A stretch of 64,000 bases of DNA from NCBI RefSeq assembly GCF_002240565.1, contig NZ_MZMO01000001.1, positions 930,001 through 994,000 on the forward strand, written 5' to 3'. Positions within the stretch are counted from its first letter, which is position 1, and each line of letters begins with the position of its first letter. The DNA is from Clavibacter michiganensis subsp. insidiosus. GTDB lineage: Bacteria > Actinomycetota > Actinomycetes > Actinomycetales > Microbacteriaceae. The notes under the pieces are model-generated. The model saw only the letters and a list, made by a program, of their open reading frames with translations, was not told the DNA's origin and did not search any database. Shown here piece after piece: positions 37,852-47,382 of this stretch. The position numbers and the translations under genes are program-made.

Positions 37852-40800
37852 ATGAGCATCCTCTCCTCCGCGGGACGTCGCCTGGCCGCGATGACCGCGG
37901 CCGCCGCGGTCATCCTCTCCGCGGTCGTGATCGCGCAGCCCGCCATGGCGGACTCCGCGCCGGTCGACCCGACCGACCCGAAGACGCCCGTCACGGTCAC
38001 CGCCGACCCGCTGCCCACGACCCAGATCGACGGCGTCGCCTGGTCGCAGGTCGTCGTCGGCAACACGGTCTACGTCGCCGGCAAGTTCCAGAACGCGCGC
38101 CCCGCGGGCGCCGCGGCCGGCACGAACCTCACGCCCCGCAGCAACCTGCTCGCGTACGACATCCGCACGGGCGCGCTCATCACGTCCTTCGCGCCGAAGC
38201 TCAACGCGCAGGCGCTCTCCGTCACCGCGTCGCCGGACGGATCCCGGATCTACGTGGTCGGCGACTTCACCGACATCGACGGCCAGGGCTACTACCGCGC
38301 GGCGGCGTTCAGCACCGCGACCGGCAAGATCATCCCGACCTTCCGCCCCATCATGGGCAGCCAGACCCGCACGGTGAGCGCCTCGAACGACACCGTGTAC
38401 CTCGGCGGCACCTTCCAGAGCGTCAACGGCGCCGCTCGGAAGTACCTCGCCGCGGTGTCCGCGACGAACGGCCAGAACACGGCCTTCGTCGCGGATGCGG
38501 ACACCGTCGTGGACGCGCTCACCCTCACGAAGGACGCGTCCAAGCTCATCGTCGGCGGCCGCTTCACGCAACTCAGCGGCACGCCGACCTACGGGCTCGG
38601 CGCGGTGGATCCCGCCACGGGCGCCTCGCTCCCGTGGGCCGCGAACCAGAAGGTCAAGAACGCCGGCGTCGAGTCGTCGATCACGAGCCTGTACGCGACC
38701 GACGACCGGGTCTACGGATCCGGCTACACGTTCGGCCCCGGCGGCAACCTCGAGGGCGCCTTCTCGGCCGACCCGAACACGGGCGTCGTGAGCTGGGTCG
38801 AGGACTGCCACGGCGACACCTACTCGGTCTTCGCCACGAGCACGGTCGCGTACGTCGCCGGCCACCCGCACTACTGCGGCAACATCGGCGGCTTCCCGCA
38901 GACCGAGCCGTGGACCTTCCAGCACAGCCTCGCGTTCTCGAAGACCGCGACGGGCACGGCCACGGCCGACCCGTACGGCTACGCGAACTGGGCCGGCACG
39001 CCGTCCCCCTCGCTGCTCAACTGGTTCCCGAAGTACGTCACGGGATCGTTCACGGGCCAGGGCCAGGCGGCCTGGAACGTCAACGGCAACGAGGACTACA
39101 TCGTCGTCGGCGGCGAGTTCCCGTTCGTGAACACCACCGCGCAGCAGGGCCTCGTCCGCTACGCGATGGCCAAGGACGCCACGAACAAGGTCGGCCCGAA
39201 CGGCAACGACCAGCTCGTCCCGAAGTCGATCTCGTACACGAAGGGCGAGGCCCGCGTCTCCTGGCAGGCCACCTTCGATCGCGACAACTCGCGCCTCACC
39301 TACAAGGTGATCCGCGACGGCAAGACGTCGACGCCCGTCTACCAGGTCACGCAGGACTCGACCTTCTGGAACCGGCCGTCGATGGGCTTCATCGACAAGG
39401 GCCTCGTGCCCGGCAGCTCGCACACCTACAAGGTGGTCGTGACCGACTCGGCCGGGAACTCCACCGACCGCAACGGCGCCTCTCCCGTCACCATCACCGA
39501 CCAGTCCGGCAGCGACGCGTACGCGACGAGCGTGAAGGACGACGGCGCGACCGCGTACTACCCGCTCGACGAGAACGACGGCACCGCCGGCCTCGACCAC
39601 GTCGCGTTCGAGGACCTCCGCGTCGACAACGCCACGCGCGGCGCCCAGGGCCCGATCGACGGATCCACCGCCACCACCTTCTCCGGCCAGGACGGGTCCT
39701 TCGCGGTCACGCCCCAGGCCGTCCAGGCGCCGAACACCTTCAGCGTGGAGTCGTGGGTCAAGACGACCTCGACCTCGGGCGGCAAGGTCGTCGGCTTCGG
39801 CGGCAGCAACACGGGCACGTCGGGCAACTACGACCGCATGGTCTACCTCGACGACGACGGCCGCGTCTTCTTCGGCGTGTACACCGGCGCCACTCAGACG
39901 CTCAACTCCGCCCCCGGCTTCAACGACGGGACGTGGCACCAGATCGTCGCCACCATGGGCGCCGAGGGCATGAAGCTGTTCGTCGACGGCAAGCTCGCCG
40001 GCCAGCGCGCGGACACGACCCAGGGCCAGGACTACACGGGCTACTGGCGCGTCGGCGGCGACAACCTCGGCGGCTGGCCCAACCAGCCCGGGAGCTACTA
40101 CCTGGCCGGCGACATCGCCCAGGTGTCGGTCTACCCGACCGCGCTCACGCGCGCCGACGTCGTCGACCACCTGGTCGCGTCCGGCCGCACCTCGCCCATC
40201 CCGCCGGCGCCCTCGGACGCCTACGGCAAGGCCGTGTACGCGGCCGACCCGTCGTCCTACTGGCGCCTCGACGACGCCGACGGCGCGTCGACGCTCAAGG
40301 ACGCGGGCCAGAACGACGTCGGCGCCAACGTCGGACGCAACGTGCGCTTCGGCCAGGCGGGCGCCCTCTCGGGCTCCGTCGGCCAGGCGGCGGCGGTCTC
40401 CGACAGCATCGCGGTGAGCCAGCAGCGAGTCTCGAACCCGACCTCCTACTCGCTCGAAATGTGGTTCCAGACGACCACCACGCGCGGCGGCAAGCTGATC
40501 GGGTTCGGCGACAACGCGGACCCGTTCAACTTCTCCGGCAGCTACGACCGCCACGTCTACATGCAGGACGACGGACGCCTGCAGTTCGGCACGTGGACGG
40601 GCCAGACCAACCTGGCGGGATCCGAGCGCGCCTACAACGACGGCCAGTGGCACCACATGGTCGCGTCGCAGGGATCCGACGGCCTGAAGCTCTACGTGGA
40701 CGGCGACCTCGTCGGCCAGAACGGCCAGACGCAGGCGCAGGGCTACGACGGCTACTGGCGCATCGGCGGCGACAACACCTGGGGCTCCTCCAGCGGCACC

Positions 40801-43746
40801 TTCGAGGGCCGGATGGACGAGGTCGCGGTCTACCCGACCGTGCTCGCCCCGTCCACGGTGGCGACGCACTTCTCGCTCGGGACGACCGGCCGCGTGCCGA
40901 ACCAGGCCCCGAAGGCCGCGTTCACGCAGACCGCCGACTTCCTGACGGCGTCGTTCGACGCGACCGGATCCACGGACGCCGACGGCACGATCACGGGCTA
41001 CGCCTGGGACTTCGGCGACGGCGTCCAGGCCTCGGGCGCGCAACAGTCGCACACCTACGCCGCGGCCGGCACCTACCCGGTGACGCTCACGGTGACGGAC
41101 GACCGCGGCGCGACGAACCGCACGCAGCAGGACGTCACCGTGAAGGCGGCCCCCGCCAACATCGCGCCGACCGCCGTCGTGACGGCGACGGCGACCGACC
41201 TCACGGCCAAGCTCGACGGATCCGCCTCGACGGACGCCGACGGCACCGTCGCTTCCCACGCGTGGGACTTCGGCGACGGCAGCACGGGCACCGGCCCGAC
41301 GCCGACGCACGCCTACGCCGCGGGCGGCACCTACACGGTGACGCTGACGGTCACGGACGACAAGGGCCTCACGGGCACCGCGTCCACGCAGGTGACGGTG
41401 GTGGCGCCCCCGGTCAACCGCGAGCCCACCGCGATCATCGCGTCGACCACCGCGGACCTCGTCGCGAACCTCGACGGCCGCGCCTCCAGCGACCCGGACG
41501 GCACCATCGTGTCCTGGGCGTGGGAGTTCGGCGACGGCACGACCGGCACCGGGGCGTCCATCGCCCACCCGTACGCGAAGGCCGGCACGTACCCGGTCGC
41601 GCTGACGGTGACGGACGACACGGGCGCGACCGGTCGCACGACCGCGAGCGTCACGGTCACCGCCCCGCCCGTGAACCAGGCGCCCGTCGCCGCGTTCACG
41701 AGCACCGCGGCGAACCTCGTCGCCTCGCTCGACGCCTCCCCGTCGAGCGACCCGGACGGCACCGTGGCCTCCTGGTCCTGGGCCTTCGGCGACGGGACCA
41801 CCGGCACGGGCCGCACCACGACCCACGCCTACGCCGCCGCCGGCACCTTCGCGGTGTCGCTCACGGTCACGGACGACAAGGGCCTCGCCACGACGACCAC
41901 CTCGCCGGTGACCGTCCAGGCACCCGCGTCGAACGTGCTCGCGCAGGACTCGTTCGGCCGCGCGGTCGCCACGGGCTGGGGCACCGCCGAGCTCGGTGGC
42001 GCCTGGCGCGTCACCGGCGGAACGAACATCGTCAAGGTGCAGGACGGCATGGGCCAGGTCGTCTCGCCGAAGGGCGAGACCCGCACGATGACCCTCGACG
42101 CGGTGTCCACCACGTCGTCGGACGTCAGCGCGACCTTCTCGCTCGACGCCGTCCCCACGGGCGGCGGCTCCTACACCCGGGTCAACTCCCGGCAGGTGGG
42201 CTCGGCGTCCTACCAGACGCAGGTCTGGATCAAGGCGACCGGGCAGATCCAGCTGGTGCAGTCGGAGGGGGCGACGACCCTCGGGTCGTACATCCTCCCC
42301 GGCACGACCTACCAGGCCGGCCAGCAGCTCCGCGTCCGCGTCCTGACGACCGGCACCTCGCCGACCACCGTCAAGGCGAAGGCGTGGGTCGCCGGCCAGG
42401 CCGAGCCCTCCGCGTGGCAGACGAGCGTCACCAGCTCGACCGCAGCGCTGCAGGCCGCGGGCTCCGTCGGGATCCAGACCTACCTCTCGGGGTCGGCGAC
42501 GGCACCCGTCACGACGCGGATCGACGACCTGGTCGTCAGCCGCGACGGCCAGGCGCCTGCACCGGTTCCGGCGAACCAGGCGCCGACGGCGGCGTTCACG
42601 TCGACCGCCAAGGACCTGACGGCGTCGTTCGACGGATCCACGTCGACGGACGCCGACGGCACGGTCGCCTCGTACGCCTGGGCGTTCGGCGACGGGACGA
42701 CCGGCACCGGCAAGACGGTGGACCACGCCTACGCCAAGGCCGGCACGTACACGGTGTCGCTCACGGTGACGGACGACAAGGGGCTGGCGTCGGCGAAGAA
42801 GGACGGCACGGTCACGGTGACCGCGCCGGTCGTCGCGCCGGTGAACCAGGCCCCGACGGCGGCGTTCACGTCGACGGCGAAGGACCTGACGGCCTCGTTC
42901 GACGGATCCACGTCCGCCGACGCCGACGGCACCGTCGCCGCGTACGCCTGGGCGTTCGGCGACGGGACGACCGGCACCGGCAAGACGGTCGACCACGCCT
43001 ACGCCAAGGCCGGCACGTACACGGTGTCGCTCACGGTGAGGGACGACAAGGGGCTGGCGTCGGCGAAGAAGGACGGCACGGTCACGGTGACCGCGCCGGT
43101 CGTCACGCCGCCCGCCGCCGGGATCCTCGCGCAGGACACCTTCACCCGCACCGCCGCGAACGGCTGGGGCACGGCGGAGACCGGGGGCGCCTGGCGCATC
43201 ACCGGCAACGCGTCGATCCTCAAGGTGGCGGACGGGAAGGCGCAGGTCACGAGCCCCGCCGGCGAGACCCGCACCGCGAGCCTCGACGCCGTGAGCACCA
43301 CCGCATCGGACGCGCAGGTGAGCTTCGCGCTCGACAGGGTGCCCACGGGCGGCGGCGCGTACGTGCGGATCAACTCGCGCCAGGTCGGCACGTTGTCCTA
43401 CCAGACGCAGGTCTGGGTGCGGTCGACCGGCCAGGTCATGATCGTGCAGTCCGAGAACGGCACCAACCTGAAGTCGGTCGTCGTCCCGAACGTCACGTAC
43501 ACGGCCAGGCAGCAGCTGCGGGTCCGCGTGCAGGTCACGGGCACGTCGCCCACCACGATGAACGCGAAGGTCTGGCCCGTCGGCCAGGCCGAGCCGACCG
43601 CGTGGCAGTCGACGACGACCGGGACCCTGGCGGCCCTGCAGACCGCGGGCACGTTCGGGATCCAGACGTACCTGTCGAGCTCGGCGGCCGGACCCGTCGC
43701 GTTCACGCTCGACGACCTCGTGGTCACGGACGGCACCGCCCGGTGA
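37852..43746 (+). CDS. Giant secreted propeller/LamG/PKD surface protein
   Basis: The 1964-residue protein has a signal peptide (cleavage near residue 33, after AMA). Residues ~55-440 are a beta-propeller-like block with repeats such as SKLIVGGRFTQLSG; a fibronectin-III-like segment follows (~460-555). Two LamG/concanavalin domains lie at ~563-785 and ~790-1010, each ending with YWRVGGDN or YWRIGGDN strands. Six PKD domains (~1017, 1102, 1188, 1274, 1576, 1664) carry the hallmark WxFGDG. Two copies of a ~205-residue domain lie at 1360-1566 and 1756-1962, also found in the beta-helix proteins. No LPXTG anchor is visible. It is 49 bases after the glycosyltransferase gene, with a good AAGGA site, and is probably co-expressed with EPS as an adhesin or EPS-binding protein. 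Confidence 0.9.
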   Translation: MSILSSAGRRLAAMTAAAAVILSAVVIAQPAMADSAPVDPTDPKTPVTVTADPLPTTQIDGVAWSQVVVGNTVYVAGKFQNARPAGAAAGTNLTPRSNLLAYDIRTGALITSFAPKLNAQALSVTASPDGSRIYVVGDFTDIDGQGYYRAAAFSTATGKIIPTFRPIMGSQTRTVSASNDTVYLGGTFQSVNGAARKYLAAVSATNGQNTAFVADADTVVDALTLTKDASKLIVGGRFTQLSGTPTYGLGAVDPATGASLPWAANQKVKNAGVESSITSLYATDDRVYGSGYTFGPGGNLEGAFSADPNTGVVSWVEDCHGDTYSVFATSTVAYVAGHPHYCGNIGGFPQTEPWTFQHSLAFSKTATGTATADPYGYANWAGTPSPSLLNWFPKYVTGSFTGQGQAAWNVNGNEDYIVVGGEFPFVNTTAQQGLVRYAMAKDATNKVGPNGNDQLVPKSISYTKGEARVSWQATFDRDNSRLTYKVIRDGKTSTPVYQVTQDSTFWNRPSMGFIDKGLVPGSSHTYKVVVTDSAGNSTDRNGASPVTITDQSGSDAYATSVKDDGATAYYPLDENDGTAGLDHVAFEDLRVDNATRGAQGPIDGSTATTFSGQDGSFAVTPQAVQAPNTFSVESWVKTTSTSGGKVVGFGGSNTGTSGNYDRMVYLDDDGRVFFGVYTGATQTLNSAPGFNDGTWHQIVATMGAEGMKLFVDGKLAGQRADTTQGQDYTGYWRVGGDNLGGWPNQPGSYYLAGDIAQVSVYPTALTRADVVDHLVASGRTSPIPPAPSDAYGKAVYAADPSSYWRLDDADGASTLKDAGQNDVGANVGRNVRFGQAGALSGSVGQAAAVSDSIAVSQQRVSNPTSYSLEMWFQTTTTRGGKLIGFGDNADPFNFSGSYDRHVYMQDDGRLQFGTWTGQTNLAGSERAYNDGQWHHMVASQGSDGLKLYVDGDLVGQNGQTQAQGYDGYWRIGGDNTWGSSSGTFEGRMDEVAVYPTVLAPSTVATHFSLGTTGRVPNQAPKAAFTQTADFLTASFDATGSTDADGTITGYAWDFGDGVQASGAQQSHTYAAAGTYPVTLTVTDDRGATNRTQQDVTVKAAPANIAPTAVVTATATDLTAKLDGSASTDADGTVASHAWDFGDGSTGTGPTPTHAYAAGGTYTVTLTVTDDKGLTGTASTQVTVVAPPVNREPTAIIASTTADLVANLDGRASSDPDGTIVSWAWEFGDGTTGTGASIAHPYAKAGTYPVALTVTDDTGATGRTTASVTVTAPPVNQAPVAAFTSTAANLVASLDASPSSDPDGTVASWSWAFGDGTTGTGRTTTHAYAAAGTFAVSLTVTDDKGLATTTTSPVTVQAPASNVLAQDSFGRAVATGWGTAELGGAWRVTGGTNIVKVQDGMGQVVSPKGETRTMTLDAVSTTSSDVSATFSLDAVPTGGGSYTRVNSRQVGSASYQTQVWIKATGQIQLVQSEGATTLGSYILPGTTYQAGQQLRVRVLTTGTSPTTVKAKAWVAGQAEPSAWQTSVTSSTAALQAAGSVGIQTYLSGSATAPVTTRIDDLVVSRDGQAPAPVPANQAPTAAFTSTAKDLTASFDGSTSTDADGTVASYAWAFGDGTTGTGKTVDHAYAKAGTYTVSLTVTDDKGLASAKKDGTVTVTAPVVAPVNQAPTAAFTSTAKDLTASFDGSTSADADGTVAAYAWAFGDGTTGTGKTVDHAYAKAGTYTVSLTVRDDKGLASAKKDGTVTVTAPVVTPPAAGILAQDTFTRTAANGWGTAETGGAWRITGNASILKVADGKAQVTSPAGETRTASLDAVSTTASDAQVSFALDRVPTGGGAYVRINSRQVGTLSYQTQVWVRSTGQVMIVQSENGTNLKSVVVPNVTYTARQQLRVRVQVTGTSPTTMNAKVWPVGQAEPTAWQSTTTGTLAALQTAGTFGIQTYLSSSAAGPVAFTLDDLVVTDGTAR
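42574..43113 (+). repeat. Tandem 270-bp repeat of two PKD domains
   Basis: Two adjacent 270-base units (42574-42843 and 42844-43113) are nearly identical base by base and encode 90-residue PKD domains 5 and 6, each starting NQAPTAAFTSTAKDLTASFD. The four other PKD domains of the same protein are far more diverged, so this is a recent in-frame duplication. Confidence 0.9.
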
Positions 43747-43761
43747 CCTGAGGCGCGACGA

Positions 43762-43808
43762 CGACGCCCCGGTGGGCGGGTCCCGAGGACCCGCCCACCG
43801 GGGCGTCG
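43762..43808 (+). terminator. Strong terminator after the giant surface protein
   Basis: A perfect 22-bp inverted repeat, beginning CGACGCCCCGG and ending CCGGGGCGTCG, closes a three-base CGA loop, 15 bases after the stop. It is the longest perfect hairpin I see in the window. It separates the giant gene from the Wzy/kinase pair. Confidence 0.9.
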
Positions 43809-43863
43809 CACTGAGATGATCGACAGGGCCGTTCGGCGGCCGGGGGAATGAGGAGGGGGAGAC

Positions 43864-43911
43864 ATGGCGGCATCACGCCTGCGCGCGCTCCCCGGGGGAG
43901 GTGCGCGATGA
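43864..43911 (+). CDS. Possible 15-residue leader peptide before the polymerase gene
   Basis: An ATG at 43864 follows a very strong ribosome site (GAGGAGGGGGAGAC). The frame encodes MAASRLRALPGGGAR and ends in TGA that overlaps the ATG of the polymerase gene (ATGA). The second ribosome site, GGGGGAGG at 43894-43901, lies inside it. This looks like translational coupling; the peptide itself may have no function. Confidence 0.45.
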   Translation: MAASRLRALPGGGAR

Positions 43912-45263
43912 GCGCCCTGCTCGCCGGATCCGGCCTCCAGACCCTGCTCGTCCTCGGCATCGCGCTGGCGGGCGGCGCCCTCCTGCTGCTCGTGCTGCGT
44001 CGCCTGCCGCGCACGGCGGTCGGCCTTTGGGTCGTCGTGCTCTCCTTCGTGCCCGTCTGGTCGGGGGTGCCGCTCGGCGGCTACTACCTGCCGCCGTCGA
44101 CGGTCGCTGCCGTCCTCGTGATCCTCGCGATCGTGCCCGTGCCCGGCTTCCGGGTCTCGCCGCTCGACGTGCTCGTCGTGCTGATGACCGCGGCCGGGTT
44201 CGCCGGGGTGGTCGTGGGCGGCGGCGCGGGCATCGGCATGTCCACGCTCGTGACGTTCCTCACCTACGCGCTGCCCGGGTACCTGCTCGGGCGCATGGCG
44301 GCGCACCGGATCGGCATGGCCTCGCTGGAGCGGATCGTGGCCGTGGTCTTCACGGTCGTCGCCGCGCTCGCGATCGTCGAGCTCGTCACGGGCTGGAACC
44401 CGTTCGTGCTGCTGCCCGGGAACGCCGGGCTCCGCGAGACGTGGGCGACGCTGCAGGGGCGCGGCGGCATCGTCCGCGCGGAGGGCGCGTACGGGCACTC
44501 GATCGCGCTCGGCTCGGCGCTCGCCATCGCGATCCCGCTCACGCTCGCGTCCCGCTTCGGCCTCGTGACGCGCCTCGGCATGACCGCCGTGATGATGCTC
44601 GCCGCGGTCCTCACCTTCAGCCGCGTCGGCATGCTCGGCGCCGTGCTCGGCCTCGCCCTGTCCATCGTGTTCCTCCGCGACGCCATCTCCCTCCGCGTCC
44701 GCGCGACCGTCACGGCGGGCGTCGTGGTGGTCGCGGCCGCGGTCGCGCCCTTCGTGCAGAGCGTGTTCGACGACGCCGGCACGGAGGCGAGCGCCAGCTC
44801 CGACTACCGCGGCGACCTCTACAGCCTCGTGCCCGGCATGGGGATCCTCGGCACGACCCCCGAGGCCCACCGCGGCAGCGACGGCCGCGTCTTCTACGGC
44901 CCGTTCCGCTCCATCGACAGCCAGCTCGTGCTCACGGGGCTGACCTTCGGCCTGCTGGTCGCGGGCGCCGTGCTCGTCGCCCTGGCGGTCGGCGTCTGGC
45001 TCGTGCTGCGGGGGCACGCGACCGCGGCGACCATCGCGCTCGTCGCGCAGATCCCGGCGCTCGCGTCGGTCGCGCTCATCACGCAGTACGCGACGCTCGT
45101 GTGGTTCCTGGCGGGGGTCGCGGCGACCAGCCAGATCCTCCGCCGCGACGCCGTGCCCCTGCCGGCGCCACCGCCCGACCCCGTCGAGGCCGCCGCCAAC
45201 CACCCCGATCCCGCCCGCATCACCGCCCCACCGCTCCTACCCGGAAGAACCCCCTCACGATGA
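43908..45263 (+). CDS. Wzy-like O-antigen/EPS polymerase
   Basis: The 451-residue protein is mostly hydrophobic spans (about ten) with a large outer loop near residues 300-350, the usual plan of O-antigen ligase/polymerase proteins. Segments VTFSRVG-like (LTFSRVGMLGAV) and GAYGHSIALGSALAIAIPL resemble this superfamily. It would link repeat units on the outer face of the membrane. The ATG is preceded by GGGGGAGG. A Pro-rich cytoplasmic tail ends in an ATGA overlap with the kinase gene. The alternative upstream start at 43848 is less likely. Confidence 0.82.
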   Translation: MSALLAGSGLQTLLVLGIALAGGALLLLVLRRLPRTAVGLWVVVLSFVPVWSGVPLGGYYLPPSTVAAVLVILAIVPVPGFRVSPLDVLVVLMTAAGFAGVVVGGGAGIGMSTLVTFLTYALPGYLLGRMAAHRIGMASLERIVAVVFTVVAALAIVELVTGWNPFVLLPGNAGLRETWATLQGRGGIVRAEGAYGHSIALGSALAIAIPLTLASRFGLVTRLGMTAVMMLAAVLTFSRVGMLGAVLGLALSIVFLRDAISLRVRATVTAGVVVVAAAVAPFVQSVFDDAGTEASASSDYRGDLYSLVPGMGILGTTPEAHRGSDGRVFYGPFRSIDSQLVLTGLTFGLLVAGAVLVALAVGVWLVLRGHATAATIALVAQIPALASVALITQYATLVWFLAGVAATSQILRRDAVPLPAPPPDPVEAAANHPDPARITAPPLLPGRTPSR

Positions 45264-46657
45264 CGCTCCACGAGTTCACCGCCCTGCTCCGCCGACTCTG
45301 GTACGTCGTGGTCGCCGCCACGCTCGCGGGCGGCGCGGTCGCGTTCGGCCTGTCCCAGCTCGCGACGCCCGTGTACACCGCGCAGTCCCGGCTGTACTTC
45401 TCGCTGAGCAGCGGATCCAGCGCGAGCGACCTCAACCAGGGCGCCACCTACACGCAGAGCCAGATGCTGTCGTTCGGCGAGCTCGCGGAGTCGCCCGCGG
45501 TGCTCGAGCCCGTGATCACGCGCCTCGGCCTCGACCGCACCCCGCAGGAGCTCGCGCGCGCCGTGAGCGTCACGACGCCGCAGAACACGGTGATCATGGA
45601 GATCAGCGTCACCGAGGAGTCGCCCGCCGACGCGGCCGAGATCGCGAACGCCGTCGCGACGAGCCTCCGCGACACCGCCGAGGCGTACGCGCCCACCGGC
45701 GCCGAGGGCTCGCCCACCGTCTCCGTCCGCGTGATCCAGGAGGCGCCCGAGCCCCTGTCGCAGTCCGCGCCGAACGGCCGCACGAACACGCTCGCGGGCC
45801 TCCTCCTCGGGCTCCTCGCCGGACTCCTCGGGATCGCGCTGGTGCGCCTGCTCGACACCCGCGTGCGCTCGGCCGAGACCGTCGCGCACCTCACGCCGGC
45901 GCCCCTGCTCGGCGCGCTCGAGCGCGAGCGCGGCGTCACGGGACTCGCCATGGCGCTCCGGCCCCTGTCGACCGCGGCCGAGGGCTTCCGCCAGCTGAAG
46001 GCGAACCTCCGCTTCGTGCTCCTCGGCGATCGCGCGTCGAGCATCGTCGTGACGTCGTCGATCCCCGGCGAGGGCAAGTCGACGGTCGCCGCGAATCTCG
46101 CGCTGTCGCTCAGCGAGGGCGGGCGCCGCGTCCTGCTCGTCGACGCCGACCTCCGCCGCCCGGTCGTCGCGCAGTACCTCGGTCTCGAGGGCGACGCGGG
46201 CCTCACGACCGTGCTCGTCGGCCAGGCGCTGCTCGAGGAGGTCGTGCAGCCCTGGGGCGACGGCACCCTCGACGTGCTGACCTCCGGCGAGATCCCGCCG
46301 AACCCGAGCGAGCTGCTCGCGTCCACGCGCATGGAGGAGCTCGTCGCGCGGGCGCGCGAGGCCTACGACGTCATCGTGATCGACACCGCGCCGCTCATCG
46401 CCGTCGCGGACGCCGCGTTCGTCGCCCGCATGACGGACGGCGCGATCGTCGTCGCCGACCAGACGCGCGTGCACCGCGGCCAGCTGTCCGAGGCGCTCGA
46501 CGCGGTCGAGAAGTCGGGCGGATCCGTGCTGGGCGTCGTGCTCAACAAGGTGCGGCCGACGAAGGACAAGCGCGCGTACTACCGGATGGAGACCGAGCAG
46601 GCGGGGCGGGCGGGGCAGGCGGCGCGTCCGGCGCGGCGGGCGACGCCCGCGCGCTGA
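45260..46657 (+). CDS. Chain-length regulator / BY-kinase fusion (Wzz-Wzc type)
   Basis: The 465-residue protein has an N-terminal Wzz segment (HEFTALLRRLWYVVVAATLAGG, with a second span near residues 175-195) fused to a cytoplasmic tyrosine kinase ATPase. Walker A is SSIPGEGKSTVAANLA, Walker A' LLVDADLRRP, and Walker B YDVIVIDTAPL. Unlike most BY-kinases the C-terminus has only one tyrosine pair (AYYRMET) instead of a Tyr cluster, then an Arg/Ala tail. It would control EPS length and export with the polymerase encoded just before it. Confidence 0.9.
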   Translation: MTLHEFTALLRRLWYVVVAATLAGGAVAFGLSQLATPVYTAQSRLYFSLSSGSSASDLNQGATYTQSQMLSFGELAESPAVLEPVITRLGLDRTPQELARAVSVTTPQNTVIMEISVTEESPADAAEIANAVATSLRDTAEAYAPTGAEGSPTVSVRVIQEAPEPLSQSAPNGRTNTLAGLLLGLLAGLLGIALVRLLDTRVRSAETVAHLTPAPLLGALERERGVTGLAMALRPLSTAAEGFRQLKANLRFVLLGDRASSIVVTSSIPGEGKSTVAANLALSLSEGGRRVLLVDADLRRPVVAQYLGLEGDAGLTTVLVGQALLEEVVQPWGDGTLDVLTSGEIPPNPSELLASTRMEELVARAREAYDVIVIDTAPLIAVADAAFVARMTDGAIVVADQTRVHRGQLSEALDAVEKSGGSVLGVVLNKVRPTKDKRAYYRMETEQAGRAGQAARPARRATPAR

Positions 46658-46928
46658 TCCGCGGGAGAGGTCATCGGGGTCGTCGCCCGGCCCGACCGAC
46701 GGCCGCCGGACCGCGTCGACGCGACGTCCCGCGGCGGGGCCCCGGCGTCGCCCGAGGGCGCGGTCGACGACAGATCTTGTGTCTTCCTGGGTTCTCGTCG
46801 GCCGCGCCCCCGGGAGCTAGCCTTCGAGCACGCTCCCAGACCCCGGGCTGTACGCACGACGCTCTTCCTCGGCCCCGAGTCATGACTCCACTCTCGTCAT
46901 CCATGCGCGTCACGGTGACCCGTGATCC
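46658..46928. other. Intergenic region after the kinase gene
   Basis: No gene is supported in these 271 bases. An AT-richer stretch at about 46770-46800 may be a promoter for the small gene that follows. I see no clear terminator after the kinase gene. Confidence 0.4.
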
Positions 46929-47300
46929 ATGACCCGAGAGCGGTCCATCGTGTCCCACGCGTCTCCCACGTCGACGACCCTGCGCTGGATCGAGCGGACG
47001 GTCATCGACGCGGCCATCACGGAGAGCCTCAACGCCGCCGGAGCAGAGCGCGGACTGGCCCCGATCGCGTGGCGCCTCGGCTCCCTGGATGAGGGCATCC
47101 ACCTCTTCGGCCACGCGGACGCGCATCCCGTCGCCGTGCGCGCCGAGCTCATCGAGGCGTGGATCGTGCACCTCGGCCTCGCCGACGCGTTTGAGGACGC
47201 GCGGGAGCCCACCCACCAGGTCGGCGCGGACGTGTTCTGGACCGGCACGGTCGACGACGTGACCATGCAGCTCCGCTATCCGGCGAGCACCCGTCCATGA
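46929..47300 (+). CDS. Hypothetical protein
   Basis: This 123-residue frame has good coding character (third positions almost all G or C) but I do not recognise the protein. It is soluble, mildly acidic, without Cys or membrane spans, and contains His-rich segments (HLFGHADAHP, IVHLGLAD). A GTG seven codons later is an alternative start. It lies between the EPS kinase gene and a SGNH-like gene on the same strand, 82 bases before the latter. Confidence 0.55.
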   Translation: MTRERSIVSHASPTSTTLRWIERTVIDAAITESLNAAGAERGLAPIAWRLGSLDEGIHLFGHADAHPVAVRAELIEAWIVHLGLADAFEDAREPTHQVGADVFWTGTVDDVTMQLRYPASTRP

Positions 47301-47382
47301 GCGGATCGCGTGTCCGGAGCGGGCCGCGAGCGCCGATCCCCGATCGGCATCCCCTCATCTCCCGGGGTGCCCCGGTGCGGCG

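Noticed and set aside
37753..42996. A 1747-codon open frame on the minus strand opposite the giant surface protein
   Set aside because: It is the antisense shadow of a high-GC gene. The plus frame has a signal peptide, LamG and PKD domains; the minus frame is Arg/Val/Gly/Asp-rich without any domain.
46910..47266. Minus-strand frame opposite the small hypothetical gene at 46929
   Set aside because: No ribosome site and Ser/Arg-rich shadow composition; the plus frame agrees better with its neighbours, though neither has a recognisable domain.
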